DNA of 64,000 nt from Thunnus maccoyii (Eukaryota > Chordata > Actinopteri > Scombriformes > Scombridae), in NCBI RefSeq assembly GCF_910596095.1, contig NC_056545.1:21351067-21415066 (forward strand), given 5' to 3'. Below, in pieces: positions 49,822 to 64,000 of the stretch. The first letter of the stretch is position 1; each line of letters begins with the position of its first letter. Made by a program: the position numbers and the translations under genes. The notes below the pieces were generated by a model. That model had not been told where the DNA came from and did not search any database. It saw only the letters and a list, made by a program, of their open reading frames with translations.

Positions 49822-52800
49822 TCAGACATATGCATTTCTTCCATAGTTGCTTGGGACAGACTGAGACATTTCCACAGTTGACAGCACACGTCCTCTGGAA
49901 GAGGGCTGATATGGATACGGTCTAATACACAAAAGAATGCTGCAGTTAGTAAGATATGTGCCAATTCTACTATACCCAGTGAATTAATTAAGATATTCAA
50001 TAACAGATACTCACATTTTCTCATTGGGTGTTTTGATTTTGCAAGCACATATCAGGCATGAACCACCACAAATGGCAAGTGTGGCTGAAGACCAACCGAT
50101 ATACAAGCCCTCTCCGATTTCATATCTGTGATACAATAATATTTAACATGTATCTTATTCTATGTATTATTATTTAGTTCATGGTAAACAATAACATCAC
50201 TTTGTGCCATTCAGCTATTGTTCAGCTTCTCTAAAGTCAATGAAGTATGGATGCAGTTTGTATTTACTTACTTTGTCCCTGGATAAAACTGGTCAAAGAA
50301 CTCCTGTGTGATGTTGGCTGCATACCAAGACACAGCAATCATGGTGCACATCCCTACAAAGCACAGACACTTGTTTACTTTTGACAAGAGGAATGTTGGT
50401 ATAAATGCAAACAACGCACACATTTAAAAAATACATAATGTTGAAACCTGGAGTTTTTAGATTGTAAAGTGATAGCGATGTAAGATGTAAAACTGAATCT
50501 GAAACTGATCAAAGGAGCAATTTCTCCTTTAAAATCAACTCTCCTCTATAAGTTATCTTAATAGAATACCATTACTATGTAAATAAAATAAAAATAAAAT
50601 GTAATATAATTTAAAAGCCTCTCAAATTTGATTACAATTATTACACCCCTCGCTTAGTATTGGTCTTGACAACAACAATTAAATGGCTCATATTTCTTTG
50701 TGAATTTGTGTGAATTTCAGGACCTTTTACGGTCAGAGTGTTGTTTTCAGCTGTTTGGCTCTAGAGATGGCAATGCCAAACTGTTACAGATATTCATGGC
50801 CCCAGAGAGTGAAGCCCATGTTTCTTTGATGATTCTCCGACCTTTCACCAGCAGATCAAGTTTTTTTTACTTATTCAGTGAAATATCTTTACTTCTACTT
50901 GATTGTCATTCATGGTTCCCAGAGGATGAATCTCTCTAACTTTGGGGATCCCCTGAAATTTCCTGCAGCACTACCAGCAGGATGACATTTTGGGTTCAGA
51001 GTGAAATGTCTGGACAATTCGAATTGCAATGAAATTTGGTACAGATATATGGTGATGTCCTGACACCACCATAAGGTACACATGTTTTCTTTTTATTGGG
51101 ATATCTTGAAAACGATTAGTTGAATTGCCATTACATTTCTTACAGATGCCCTTAGATCATGAATTGATTTTGATCCCTTGACCTTTCGTCTAGCGTCATC
51201 ATCAGGTCAAAATTTCAGTTGGTATACTTTGGTTTATGATGACATACCTGCAAAATTAATGAAATTCCCATTAACCTCAGTTATACTATGTGTTTATTGC
51301 AAATTAGCAAGAGTTAGTATGCTAACACGCTAAACTAAGATGGTCAACATAGTAAACATTACTTATTTTCATTATTTATTTGTGGACATACAGGTCCATG
51401 ATATTCCTTGTCTCCTTTCACTGCATCACTTTTTGTAATATATGTTGTGTGACCTATTTTAACAATTCATAGACCTTTGATAATATCAGGCTTTAGTGCT
51501 TGAGCAGGCTTGTTAGATTAGGGATAACCTTTTGAACTGGCGACCCATTTTCTGATAGCTTGTCTTCTGCACACAGAGATTGGAGTATCAGACATGTTTA
51601 CATCTCCAGGTATTGTGGGTTAAGATGAGGCTTGACTCTTTTTCTGAAATCAATTTCTCATGAGTCCCATGTTTCACAATACTTGCAGAGACTATTTTTC
51701 TATTGTTGTAAACTAGCGTCCCGAAACTGGACGATTTCAAGTCATTTCAAAGCGCAGGAGCCTTTCTTCATTACACACCAGAAATATGAAACTTCTGACC
51801 AAACATTTTCTCATGCTTGTTTTGTTACATTGCCATTCTGTTGTCTTTACCCTGTAGTAAAAAGAACACTCCTCCAATTGCAGCAATCCTCCCCTTCAGG
51901 ACGTAGTTTTCTCCTCCTATTTTAGAGCACTGCATTCCTGCAAGAGTAGCCACGAGCCCAAATGTCCCAAACACAATGGCAGCGATCATCAGTGCTCGGG
52001 AGGCCTGTATGTATCCTGTTCACAAACATAAAAAATACAATGATGTATTTATTTACAATATGTTCCATACATAGACACAAGAATGTATTTACAATTTAAA
52101 AAATTAACAAATTAAATGCATAATTGGATTAGTAATCGTAATGTTGATGCTGATGCTGCAAGCATCATATTTTTCCTATTGCATTAAAAATATGTGCTTT
52201 AGCTACCGAGATGACATTCATTGTTGCATCAGTAGCATAACTATGTTGTTGCGATGTGGGTGTGAACCTGCTAGAGGCTCACTAGTATTGTTGCTGGCTT
52301 TGTAATCAAAGGCAGAGTCCTATAGCAAACTCTATTTACAAGGATAAAAGGCAAACTCTGTGCAAAACACAACTTCAGCCACAATTCTAGACCAATAATA
52401 TTTACTTGAACGTATCCAATCATCCAGCATTCTCCAAGAGATAAACCATAGTCACAGTTGTATATACCTCTGTAGTTTCAGTGAAAGGATTCTCACCTGC
52501 CTCAGGTTTGATTCCTGACCAATTCATCAACCTTTTCAATCAAAAATTTTATGAAACATAAATATATGTACTATGTTGGAGCTAGAGAGTATATTTCTGC
52601 CTGTGATGAGATGGGGGTGTGGCAAAAAATTTAGCTCAGAACTAGGGTGGGTATCCAACCTTGATACTTTCTTAGTACCAAACAAAATGAGAATAGTAGT
52701 AGAAAGGTCTGATACATTATTTTGGCTGACACCAAGAAAGCATTCAGAGTTTGCATTTGCCTTACAGCACAGGTTGTTCTGCCAAAGTAGGTAACAGGTT

Positions 52801-53606
52801 CAAACAAATGCAGTTGGACATTAATATCAGTTCTTAGAAATCGGTTTAAAGTTGATATCACTTTATGAGTGTCAGTTGATCTGAGTTCACTGCGGTTGTG
52901 CTTGATTATCCTCTCTCATCTTATATTACCCCTGTTTACTACAGATTACAGAGTTTACTACAGAGTACAATAGAATGCTCCTGATAGGTTTTTAAAGGTA
53001 CACCAAGATCACATCTAGACCAAGTGGACATGGAGGAAAACAATGGCAAAGACGAATTTCTCAATTGTCGGGTTGGATCCAGTGGTATAAGATTCAGCTT
53101 AATTCAGTGTAAATCTCCAGGTCAAACTTTTTTTATTGTATATAACATTATCACCCCTATGCACCTTGAGGATGAACTTTAAGCTTTTTTCTTTTTTTGT
53201 AAAATGCTCTGTTACTACAAAACTTATTTTCCCTACACCATTTCTATACTAAGCTGCTTGAAGAGTAAAGTTTTTTTTGTTTGTTATATCACTTCTTCAA
53301 AATCCAGTTCCTTGACTGGGTGGATTTGGATTTGAGCCTGATAAGTAGTCATCAATACTTATAAAACAGTTACTGTGTTGGCCACATACCATTAAGTGCA
53401 AGCAAAGATGGAAAATCCCGGCAGTTGTGAACTCCTGTAGAGTCAGTTGCACAGGACATCCATAGGTTTTCATAGATGGTTGATGTGGTGATAACGTTAC
53501 CATCCACTGTAGAGACTTTCCAGTATCGATTTGGAAGGGCAACCCCAACCATCAGCCAGCCAAGAAAGCCCAGGAAGAAGGCAAAAGCTTCCACTATCGC
53601 GTTCAT
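49822..53606 (-). CDS. cldn10: Claudin-10-type tight-junction protein, isoform from proximal first exon
   Basis: Exons: 53390-53606, 51851-52015, 50272-50353, 50015-50125, 49822-49921; 217+165+82+111+100 nt = 224 aa. Claudin-10 forms ion-selective paracellular pores at tight junctions; it is a four-pass membrane protein. Seen: TM1 in [17 protein letters not shown]; extracellular loop 1 with the claudin signature W..NLW-C-C ([20 protein letters not shown]); [13 protein letters not shown] at the start of exon 2, as in CLDN10; TM3 [16 protein letters not shown]; loop 2 [14 protein letters not shown]4 [20 protein letters not shown]; and the tail NYGRNAYV, a PDZ ligand almost identical to CLDN10. 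Five exons with this intron pattern also match CLDN10. The start at 53604-53606 (MNAIVEAF) fits the family; the frame runs up to an ATG at 53660 that would add 18 non-conserved residues. Teleosts have several cldn10 paralogues and the exact one is not resolved. Confidence 0.92.
50751..51365 (-). mobile_element. Percomorph dispersed retroposon-like repeat, copy 2, in claudin intron 2
   Basis: Reverse-orientation relative of 17638-18360: the plus strand shows ggctctagagatggcaatgc, gcaatgaaatttggtacaga, catcatcaggtcaaaatttc, cccattaacctcagttatac and gtatgctaacacgctaaac. No open frame. It lies between claudin exons 2 and 3. Confidence 0.6.
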
Positions 53607-55009
53607 ATTTCCTTGTTTTATGTGTCCAATCCGTGTAGTGTTATCCAGAGAGAGGAACACTTAAGACAAACGTTGACTCTCAAGCTATCTTCCTGCACAA
53701 ACGTGTGGATTTGTTTGGCCCCACAGACTCACTGTGCTAGACCAATTCTCGGCAAACCCTGAGCTAAGATGCTCCAGAAAACTAGAGATCAATGATTAAT
53801 TCCAAATAGTCAACTTATGAGTTTCCCTATTATTCTCAACTCTATTGAACCTTTTCAAAGACTCCAAATGTTTACCCAACTTAAAGGACAACAGAGAGGT
53901 GAAGTCCAACCTTCCAACCTGCTTACAAACGTCTATAGACTTAAAGCTATTTGTCACCTTATGATGTTTGCTTTGAACACTGTATCAATAACATCAAACC
54001 GTTATTGATGGGATTCAAGTCACGTTTTGGCTCCTCAGTTCACCCTCTGTCCAAGGGATGATGGGAATGTGTGTGGTACTTAGGGGTGAGGGTGCATCAC
54101 CACATACCGACCCCCAGATGACCAGGTTTGCTGCCCCACAGATAAACCTATTTGCTTGTTTGATAGCTGAGCCCAAAAAAACTGTCTTCATTTATTTTAA
54201 CTAATTTAGCATTGTTGGTTATCAGGCCTTTATCATGACGAAGAAACCACCATTTTACTTGAAATTTGACTCTGTTCTAAAAGGTGTAGACCTAAACACA
54301 TTTTTAAAGAGAGTTTTTAATGATGGTGCTGGATTACATTATATTTTTAGGTGTAACCCACACTTAAAAATGAAGCACCACTTCATAACAACTAAGAACA
54401 GATTGACTTAAGTGCTTATTAACTGCTTCTCAAATACAGCATGTGATTACCACAGGTAGATTTAGGGTTAATCGAAGTCCACCATCATGGCATTAAATGC
54501 AATGGATACAATAAAAAATCAGTGGAAAAATAAGCACCTAAACAGTATACTGATAATCTTATAGCCCTATGATAATGTTTGTGAAGCTTAATGTAATGTA
54601 ATGTAATTCAGCACGCCAGTACTATATACAGTATGTCTTTGCAAATATCCATAAAGTGGATTTACCTTTTCTGACATAACCTCAACAAAAATAAACTTTT
54701 CAAGCTTCACAAACTTTACAGAGCCTCAATCAATCAGAATATGAAGCTGCATTTCACTCAGTATGAAGTTACAGGCTAGAAAATGCATACTCAGCTATTA
54801 CATACAGCTAAATCATTAGAGAAAAACTGAAAGCACAAATGATAATGTGAAAAATATTAAAATAAGTCCAAGCAGTTTCTTATTAATCACTAGTAACTAT
54901 CACCTTTTTTAACAGCAGGTATTGATTTAATTAATTTTCTAAGATCCTGAAAAGTATAGGTTGATCACAAATAGATTATTAGACAATAACAACTTCTACT
55001 TTTACTTAC
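52016..55009 (-). other. cldn10: Claudin intron 1 region and spacer between the two first exons
   Basis: Apart from the proximal first exon at 53390-53606, neither 52016-53389 nor 53607-55009 contains claudin exons 2-5 or any other recognised exon. The promoter of the proximal first exon should lie in 53607-55009; nothing diagnostic was seen. Confidence 0.6.
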
Positions 55010-55226
55010 CTGGGAGAGCAAAAAGGGATGGAAAGTCACGGCAGTTATAGATCCCTGTTGAATCACTTGCACAAGACATCCAGAGATTCTCATAGATTGT
55101 GGAGGTTGTAATTACGCTGCCATCTGTGGTGGATTCTTTCCAATACTGATCTTGTAGTGATATGAAAATCAATATCCAGCCTCCAAAACCAAGGAAAAGT
55201 GCTATAACCTCAAGGATCTCTTTCAT
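55010..55226 (-). CDS. cldn10: Alternative distal first exon of the claudin-10-type gene
   Basis: This 217-nt exon encodes MKEILEVIALFLGFGGWILI, then loop 1 through [18 protein letters not shown], and ends with donor CCAG/gtaagt in the same phase and at the same residue as the proximal first exon. No second set of exons 2-5 lies between it and 53606, so it most simply splices to 52015 and gives a second 224-aa isoform. This matches the known CLDN10 habit of alternative first exons. Compared with the proximal version, extracellular loop 1 gains acidic residues (QDQ, WKES) and loses a basic one (NR), net about -4 against -1. The alternative reading, a truncated tandem copy, cannot be excluded without RNA. 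Confidence 0.85.
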
Positions 55227-57793
55227 CTTGAAAGTAATTTTCTATTAATAATTAGCAAAACGAATAGATATTGCCTCTGTGAGGAGCTCTATTCGCAACT
55301 TCTGTATCTGATATACATTTTGGGAGTGTGAGAACTGCCTCAGGTTTTTTTTTCTCATGCACTCAAACCTGGACTAATTTGAACATTGATTTGTTGGCTG
55401 TAGCTACATTATAAGTCTGCTATTCCCGCCCAAAATTGATGACATTTCACATGCCTGGCACGTTACCATAGAAATGTAAGTATACAATGAGCATTTTTTC
55501 CCTCTTCTGATTGGCAGAAACAGTTATCACAGCTTTAAACCCATTAACCAAAATGTTTAAATGCACAGGGATCCTTTGGCACTGATTGCTTTGGGGACAT
55601 TTTACAATTAATTGTTTTATTCAGTGGTAATGTTTTACAAAGCTTCACAAGTGCACTATGGTCATAATTGCAAAATGTGTTATAAAAATATGCATTACTA
55701 AATAACTTCATCAGAGAAAGGTTTATCCATGGTGTGAATAATTGGAAAACCTCTTCTGAAGTGATGTTCTTGTTGTAATCTAGGTTTACTCTGTATCATT
55801 CTTTTTTTTTGGTTGTTCACATCATTTTGTCTTCCTGCCTGTATTCCCTTTTGAGGAATTGGTAGCTTGTGATTTTAGGCAGGTCATTTCAAGTTCCATT
55901 AGCAAATACTTATGGGGAAATACTGAATAGAGGGCAGAGCAAACACTGAAAGCTGTGTAAAAAGCAGTTGGTGGGTGATTTATTGAAGGCAGAAAGTGTC
56001 TATATTAGCGTTGGTTAAGCATTAACGAGTCTGAAGCAGGACAAAAGATGCATTCAAATTCTTGCTCTTTGTAAATACATTTCTTATACTGGAGCATATA
56101 GATTTAACAATGATGTCTGTTGTGTTGACATAGTACAGTGCTGTGCTATTCTAACATACCCTTATTATTTATCATTGTCTTTATACATTAAGCAACATAT
56201 GGAGGTGTACATCAAACAGGATTTAGAAGTACTGATGTATATGCAGTACAATAATATATTCACTTTGTATTTACAGTTTCCCAATATTCTGGAGATATTG
56301 AAAGCAGAAACATTTATGAGAAACTTCAAACTCGCAGATACAGTCTGTATCTTATCAAAAGTGAATTCTCTACAGCCGACCATTAATCAGAAGCGCAGTT
56401 CAAAGTTCTGTCATATACTTGTACTGTATACAATATTGAACAGAGATTCAGGCTTTAACTCATAATCTTTTGTCTGTTAATATTTTATTTCCTTGCCCTT
56501 CCCTCAGTCAGCTGAAATATTTATTCAGTTGTGTCCGCATTGACCTCCTTGCTTAAAGGGAAAGTTCACTTAGAACAACCCTCAGAGGGTTTTTGATTTG
56601 CAACCTCTGACACTGTTATCACTCGCCATTGAGGTCAGTTAGGAACTGTTGTTGACAGTGAGACACATCAATTACATAACCAAAAACAAATAAATGTTTA
56701 TATTGTGAACATGATGATTTCAGATATTAGATTTTAAACAATAAGGTAATGCATACAAGGAAAGCTTAGCAGGAAATAGTTGTAACTGGTCGTCCTCACG
56801 CAGGTGTGAGGGTGAGGTCATGTTCTTTCCCATTAGACAGAAACATCTTCTGTATTTTAAAGATTTTAAGGTCAATCTGATTTGATTATTAAACTTGGTC
56901 TTGGAAGTGTGGTTTGATTGAGAGGTCTGTATTAGTGTCAGGTTAACGCTCAGAAGTTCCCATGAAGACCCAAGTTCTTGAAACTATACATCTTTCTTGT
57001 AGTTATTTGACCTAAATAACTAGCAAATGAGAAATAACAAAAGGTGACAAATCTCAAACTTTTACATTGATAAGAGGCTGTCAGCAGAGATGTGTGTAGC
57101 AAAAACAAAGTCTTTCTTTTGAAACCATACAAATGACAGATTTGAAATAAAACACCAACCGATAATATTCAAAAGGAGGCTCTTGATTTCCGAATATAAA
57201 ATTATATAACGTTATCTATACTGGTTTATCCCTGTCCTCCTCTTATAGGGTGTTACTGGCCCAGCTTGTTCATCCTGAATTTTCCCAAAGCACAAGAACA
57301 CACGGCTGTGTTTGATTTTTAAATTACATGACATTACTTTACAAATGAAATCTTATATGAAAGGAGCAGCTGCTGTAGTGTTATGATTGATGTGATGATG
57401 ATGCTGCACAATATCTGCAATTAATTAACTGTATTCAGGTACACTATATCAGGAAGTCATCCAAGTACCAAATGACACATGTCTACTGATATTGATCAGT
57501 AAATGAAGTGATCTCTCTGGTAGTCAATTAAGATGACTTTCATAATTTAACATCTTACATATTTGACAAGACCTTTGTGCAGTTCTCCACTGAGCTAGAT
57601 TTGGATTCTGATACATGTGATTCATTCTGATTCATGGTTCAGTTATGTGCTTTCAGTATACACTATTTAAATAGTGTGACGTTGTATTACTTTGCAGAGT
57701 CAGTGTTTGTGTACTGTATGTAATAGAGTTTCGGTGAAGGCACTGCTTCAATTCATGGTATAATAAATCAGTATGATTGACTGCTAAGATTAC

Positions 57794-57794
<1 letters not shown>

Positions 57795-57847
<53 letters not shown>

Positions 57848-57872
57848 GTCTCTCTCTCTCTTTCTCTTTCTC
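57795..57872. repeat. (CT)n microsatellite, slightly interrupted
   Basis: About 25 CT units, then atgt, then further CT/CTTT units; the minus-strand frame rich in Arg-Glu through here is an artefact. Confidence 0.93.
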
Positions 57873-58435
57873 AGCATACCTGACAAAGTTACATAATTAA
57901 ATATAATCCCACTCTCACCTTTAGTGCTGCATTAATCTCAATGTTACTTTAAGATGAACTTTTAAAGTTAGAGTTGAAATATGCCGTGATTTAATCATTT
58001 ACACTAACCTTGACCCCCAAAACTGAGCCAATTGAAATAAGCAGGTGTGTTGGTGATTTCAGTCACACATTAGTGTTCAAAATTAACACGTAAGTGCAGA
58101 ATTAAAGAAGACAATTCCAAAAATCATTCAGAGGGTTCAGGCATAATGTCTTCAAATTTTTAATTTCAAAGACTTTTGTGAGTCATTCCATTTGTAAGGA
58201 GCATTTAACGTAGTATTCAAGAAGTGCCTCATTTTCCTTCTCATAGTTAGAAAGGACAATCCAACCTTTTCATGTAAGCTACAACCAGGAGTGAGAAATT
58301 CATTTCTGGTAAAATTGACTATTTTAATTTTTCTTCCTTTTTCTTCATGTGTTGATGGCTTGATACAAACACGCTGATGTGGATAGCAGAGCCATGAAGA
58401 GAGGAACCAACACATATATTTGTGCTTTGCAACAT

Positions 58436-58441
58436 TTTATT
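58436..58441 (-). promoter_or_regulatory. grk1: Candidate grk1 polyadenylation signal
   Basis: Minus-strand AATAAA (plus tttatt) lies 541 bases past the grk1 stop codon and is followed on the minus strand by a GT-rich stretch (ATATGTGTTGG) within 30 bases, as cleavage sites often are. Several other AATAAA-like hexamers occur between 58580 and 58800 in this AT-rich 3' region, so the choice is uncertain. Confidence 0.35.
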
Positions 58442-58981
58442 GATTGCTTTTAACTCTATCTACAATATTTGCCTTAATAATTACAATGATACTTTTTGTT
58501 ATAACATTATATCAACACAGTTGTCTTTAGTCCAAATAATATATATTATATAAATATTGCATCTTTTTTCTATACAAAATAATTTTTATTCAATTTTTAT
58601 ATAATTACTAAACAAAAATATTGACATATGCAAAGATGACAGCGGCCATTATTATTAGTGCAACCATATTTACATTTTCTGTTACATAATATCTTGTGAT
58701 ATATTGATGATATATTATGCTGACACTTCAACAATATTACTGCATAACCATTACAATATAGGTACATATTATTCTGTATTTATATATTTATATATTTATA
58801 TATGTAAATAGACAAATTTATTCAGTACAACAACAGATTATTGTACAAATTACAGATTATGAGCAAGTGGCACCAAAAGAGCAAATACCAAATCTAGATG
58901 TGTTTAATTTCAATAGATATTCTTCACTTAAATTTCTACCTTCCTCCATCTCTCTGCTCGTTTTCTATCAGCTGCCTCAAC

Positions 58982-63169
<4,188 letters not shown>

Positions 63170-64000
63170 GGCTGCACCTTTTCCTAGCACACACAAGACC
63201 AGTAAATACATCAGTGAAAGTGCTGAAATATGTTTTGCATTCACCAGTTGATTTTACATTGTAACATTGTGTTGTTACAATAGTTATGAGTAAACTGGTC
63301 TGTTCCTCTAATTTCCTTCTCTTTCTATTTTAAAAGGGCCATGAATCATCTAGCCCATTTGTTCTGATTAATGGATAAAATTACTTGATTTTTACGGGAG
63401 CCTGTCCAATCATTATGACCTATGGGACTCTTTACTCAAAGATCCGATGATAACAGAGTCCCTGGGATGCAATTTGATTTAATCTGCCATTATATTCTAC
63501 CCTTAATGTTGCTTTTGCTTTATCTTTCTTTCACATTTAACATCCTGTTCCCATAATGGTTGCACCAGCACAATGTTATAATTCAGCTGTTTTCTATCTG
63601 ATTGTTAAAGTACATTTGATTACTCTGTGTGCAAAATGCCGTAAGCCTAATGACAAAGCCTGATGGATTAAATTCCAGATGAGAAAAATATTCAAAGTGG
63701 AAAGGGAATAATGTTGTAATATGCTGCACCCTGCTGTTCAAAAGACAAAAGTTACTGAAGAGGGCATTTTATTTCAGATGCGTCAGACAAGGGATTTGGA
63801 GAGCTGCAAGCCCAGGAATGAGAACATTAAGCTCAGACTGAGCAGCCCACAGTCTTTTCACTTCCTCAGCCTGGTTCCTTTCTTTGGGCCAACATATATA
63901 GAATATATATGTAATATAAAGTGGATCACTATATAACTGTTAAGTCTTTCTGGGTGCAGACGTACATTTCATGTCATAAGCTGCTCCGTCATGACCTGGT
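63170..64000 (-). promoter_or_regulatory. grk1: grk1 5' flank
   Basis: Sequence upstream of the rhodopsin kinase ATG. Two CRX/OTX-type homeodomain sites are seen: GGATTA at 63665-63670 (TAATCC on the gene's strand) and TAATCT at 63480-63485. CRX sites of this kind control photoreceptor genes in vertebrates, including rhodopsin kinase. Such hexamers occur often by chance and no start site can be placed. Confidence 0.3.

Larger units (their letters stand above)
55227..58981. other. Intergenic region between the claudin and grk1 genes
   Basis: AT-rich sequence containing the promoter of the distal claudin first exon (near 55227), the grk1 3'UTR (58436-58981) and a CT repeat at 57795-57872. No coding exon or recognisable RNA gene seen. 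Confidence 0.5.

Noticed and set aside
53607-53660. Upstream claudin start [10 protein letters not shown]
   Set aside because: It would place 18 polar residues before TM1; family members start within a few residues of TM1, as the Met at 53606 does.
57653-57886. Arg-Glu-rich minus-strand frame
   Set aside because: Artefact of the CT repeat.

Overview
The window is nuclear DNA of a ray-finned fish, most likely a percomorph teleost. Evidence: vertebrate multi-exon genes with GT-AG introns, teleost-type versions of foxo1, claudin-10 and rhodopsin kinase, and dispersed repeats (Tc1-like elements, short inverted-repeat elements, LINE tails) that I recognise from percomorph genomes. No species is claimed and no database search was run.

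Six protein-coding genes can be modelled exon by exon, each with an unbroken frame. In order: foxo1 (minus, coding 8220-23649, 663 aa), mrps31 (minus, 26069-30069, 450 aa), taf6 (plus, 32849-39946, 638 aa), a SAT2-type GNAT acetyltransferase (plus, 42191-46834, 173 aa), a claudin-10-type gene (minus, 49822-55226, two alternative first exons, 224 aa each) and rhodopsin kinase grk1 (minus, 58982-63169, 558 aa). foxo1, mrps31, cldn10 and grk1 all have human orthologues on chromosome 13, so the block is an old chr13-like segment. taf6 and the acetyltransferase, whose human counterparts are elsewhere, lie inside it. mrps31 and taf6 are divergent neighbours sharing a short promoter interval with housekeeping-type motifs.

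Layout: 1-8183 is downstream of or 3' to foxo1 and is rich in repeats (MITEs, a LINE reverse-transcriptase fragment). 9766-23034 is the long foxo1 intron 1. 23650-26068 separates foxo1 from mrps31. 30070-30602 is the bidirectional promoter and taf6 exon 1. taf6 introns 1, 7 and 14 hold a decayed Tc1 element, a ~1-kb inverted-repeat element, and a 266-bp AT repeat plus a MITE. Two deleted copies of one Tc1-like transposon, in opposite orientation, bracket the acetyltransferase gene. 46835-49821 and 55227-58981 are gene-poor.

The genes form no single pathway: insulin-regulated transcription factor, mitochondrial ribosome protein, TFIID/SAGA subunit, polyamine/thialysine acetyltransferase, paracellular ion pore, and photoreceptor kinase. 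The observations most worth checking are the claudin first exons that differ in pore-loop charge, an extra coding intron in foxo1, the CVLL prenylation signal of grk1, and the inverted Tc1 pair around the acetyltransferase gene. I found no convincing wholly new system.
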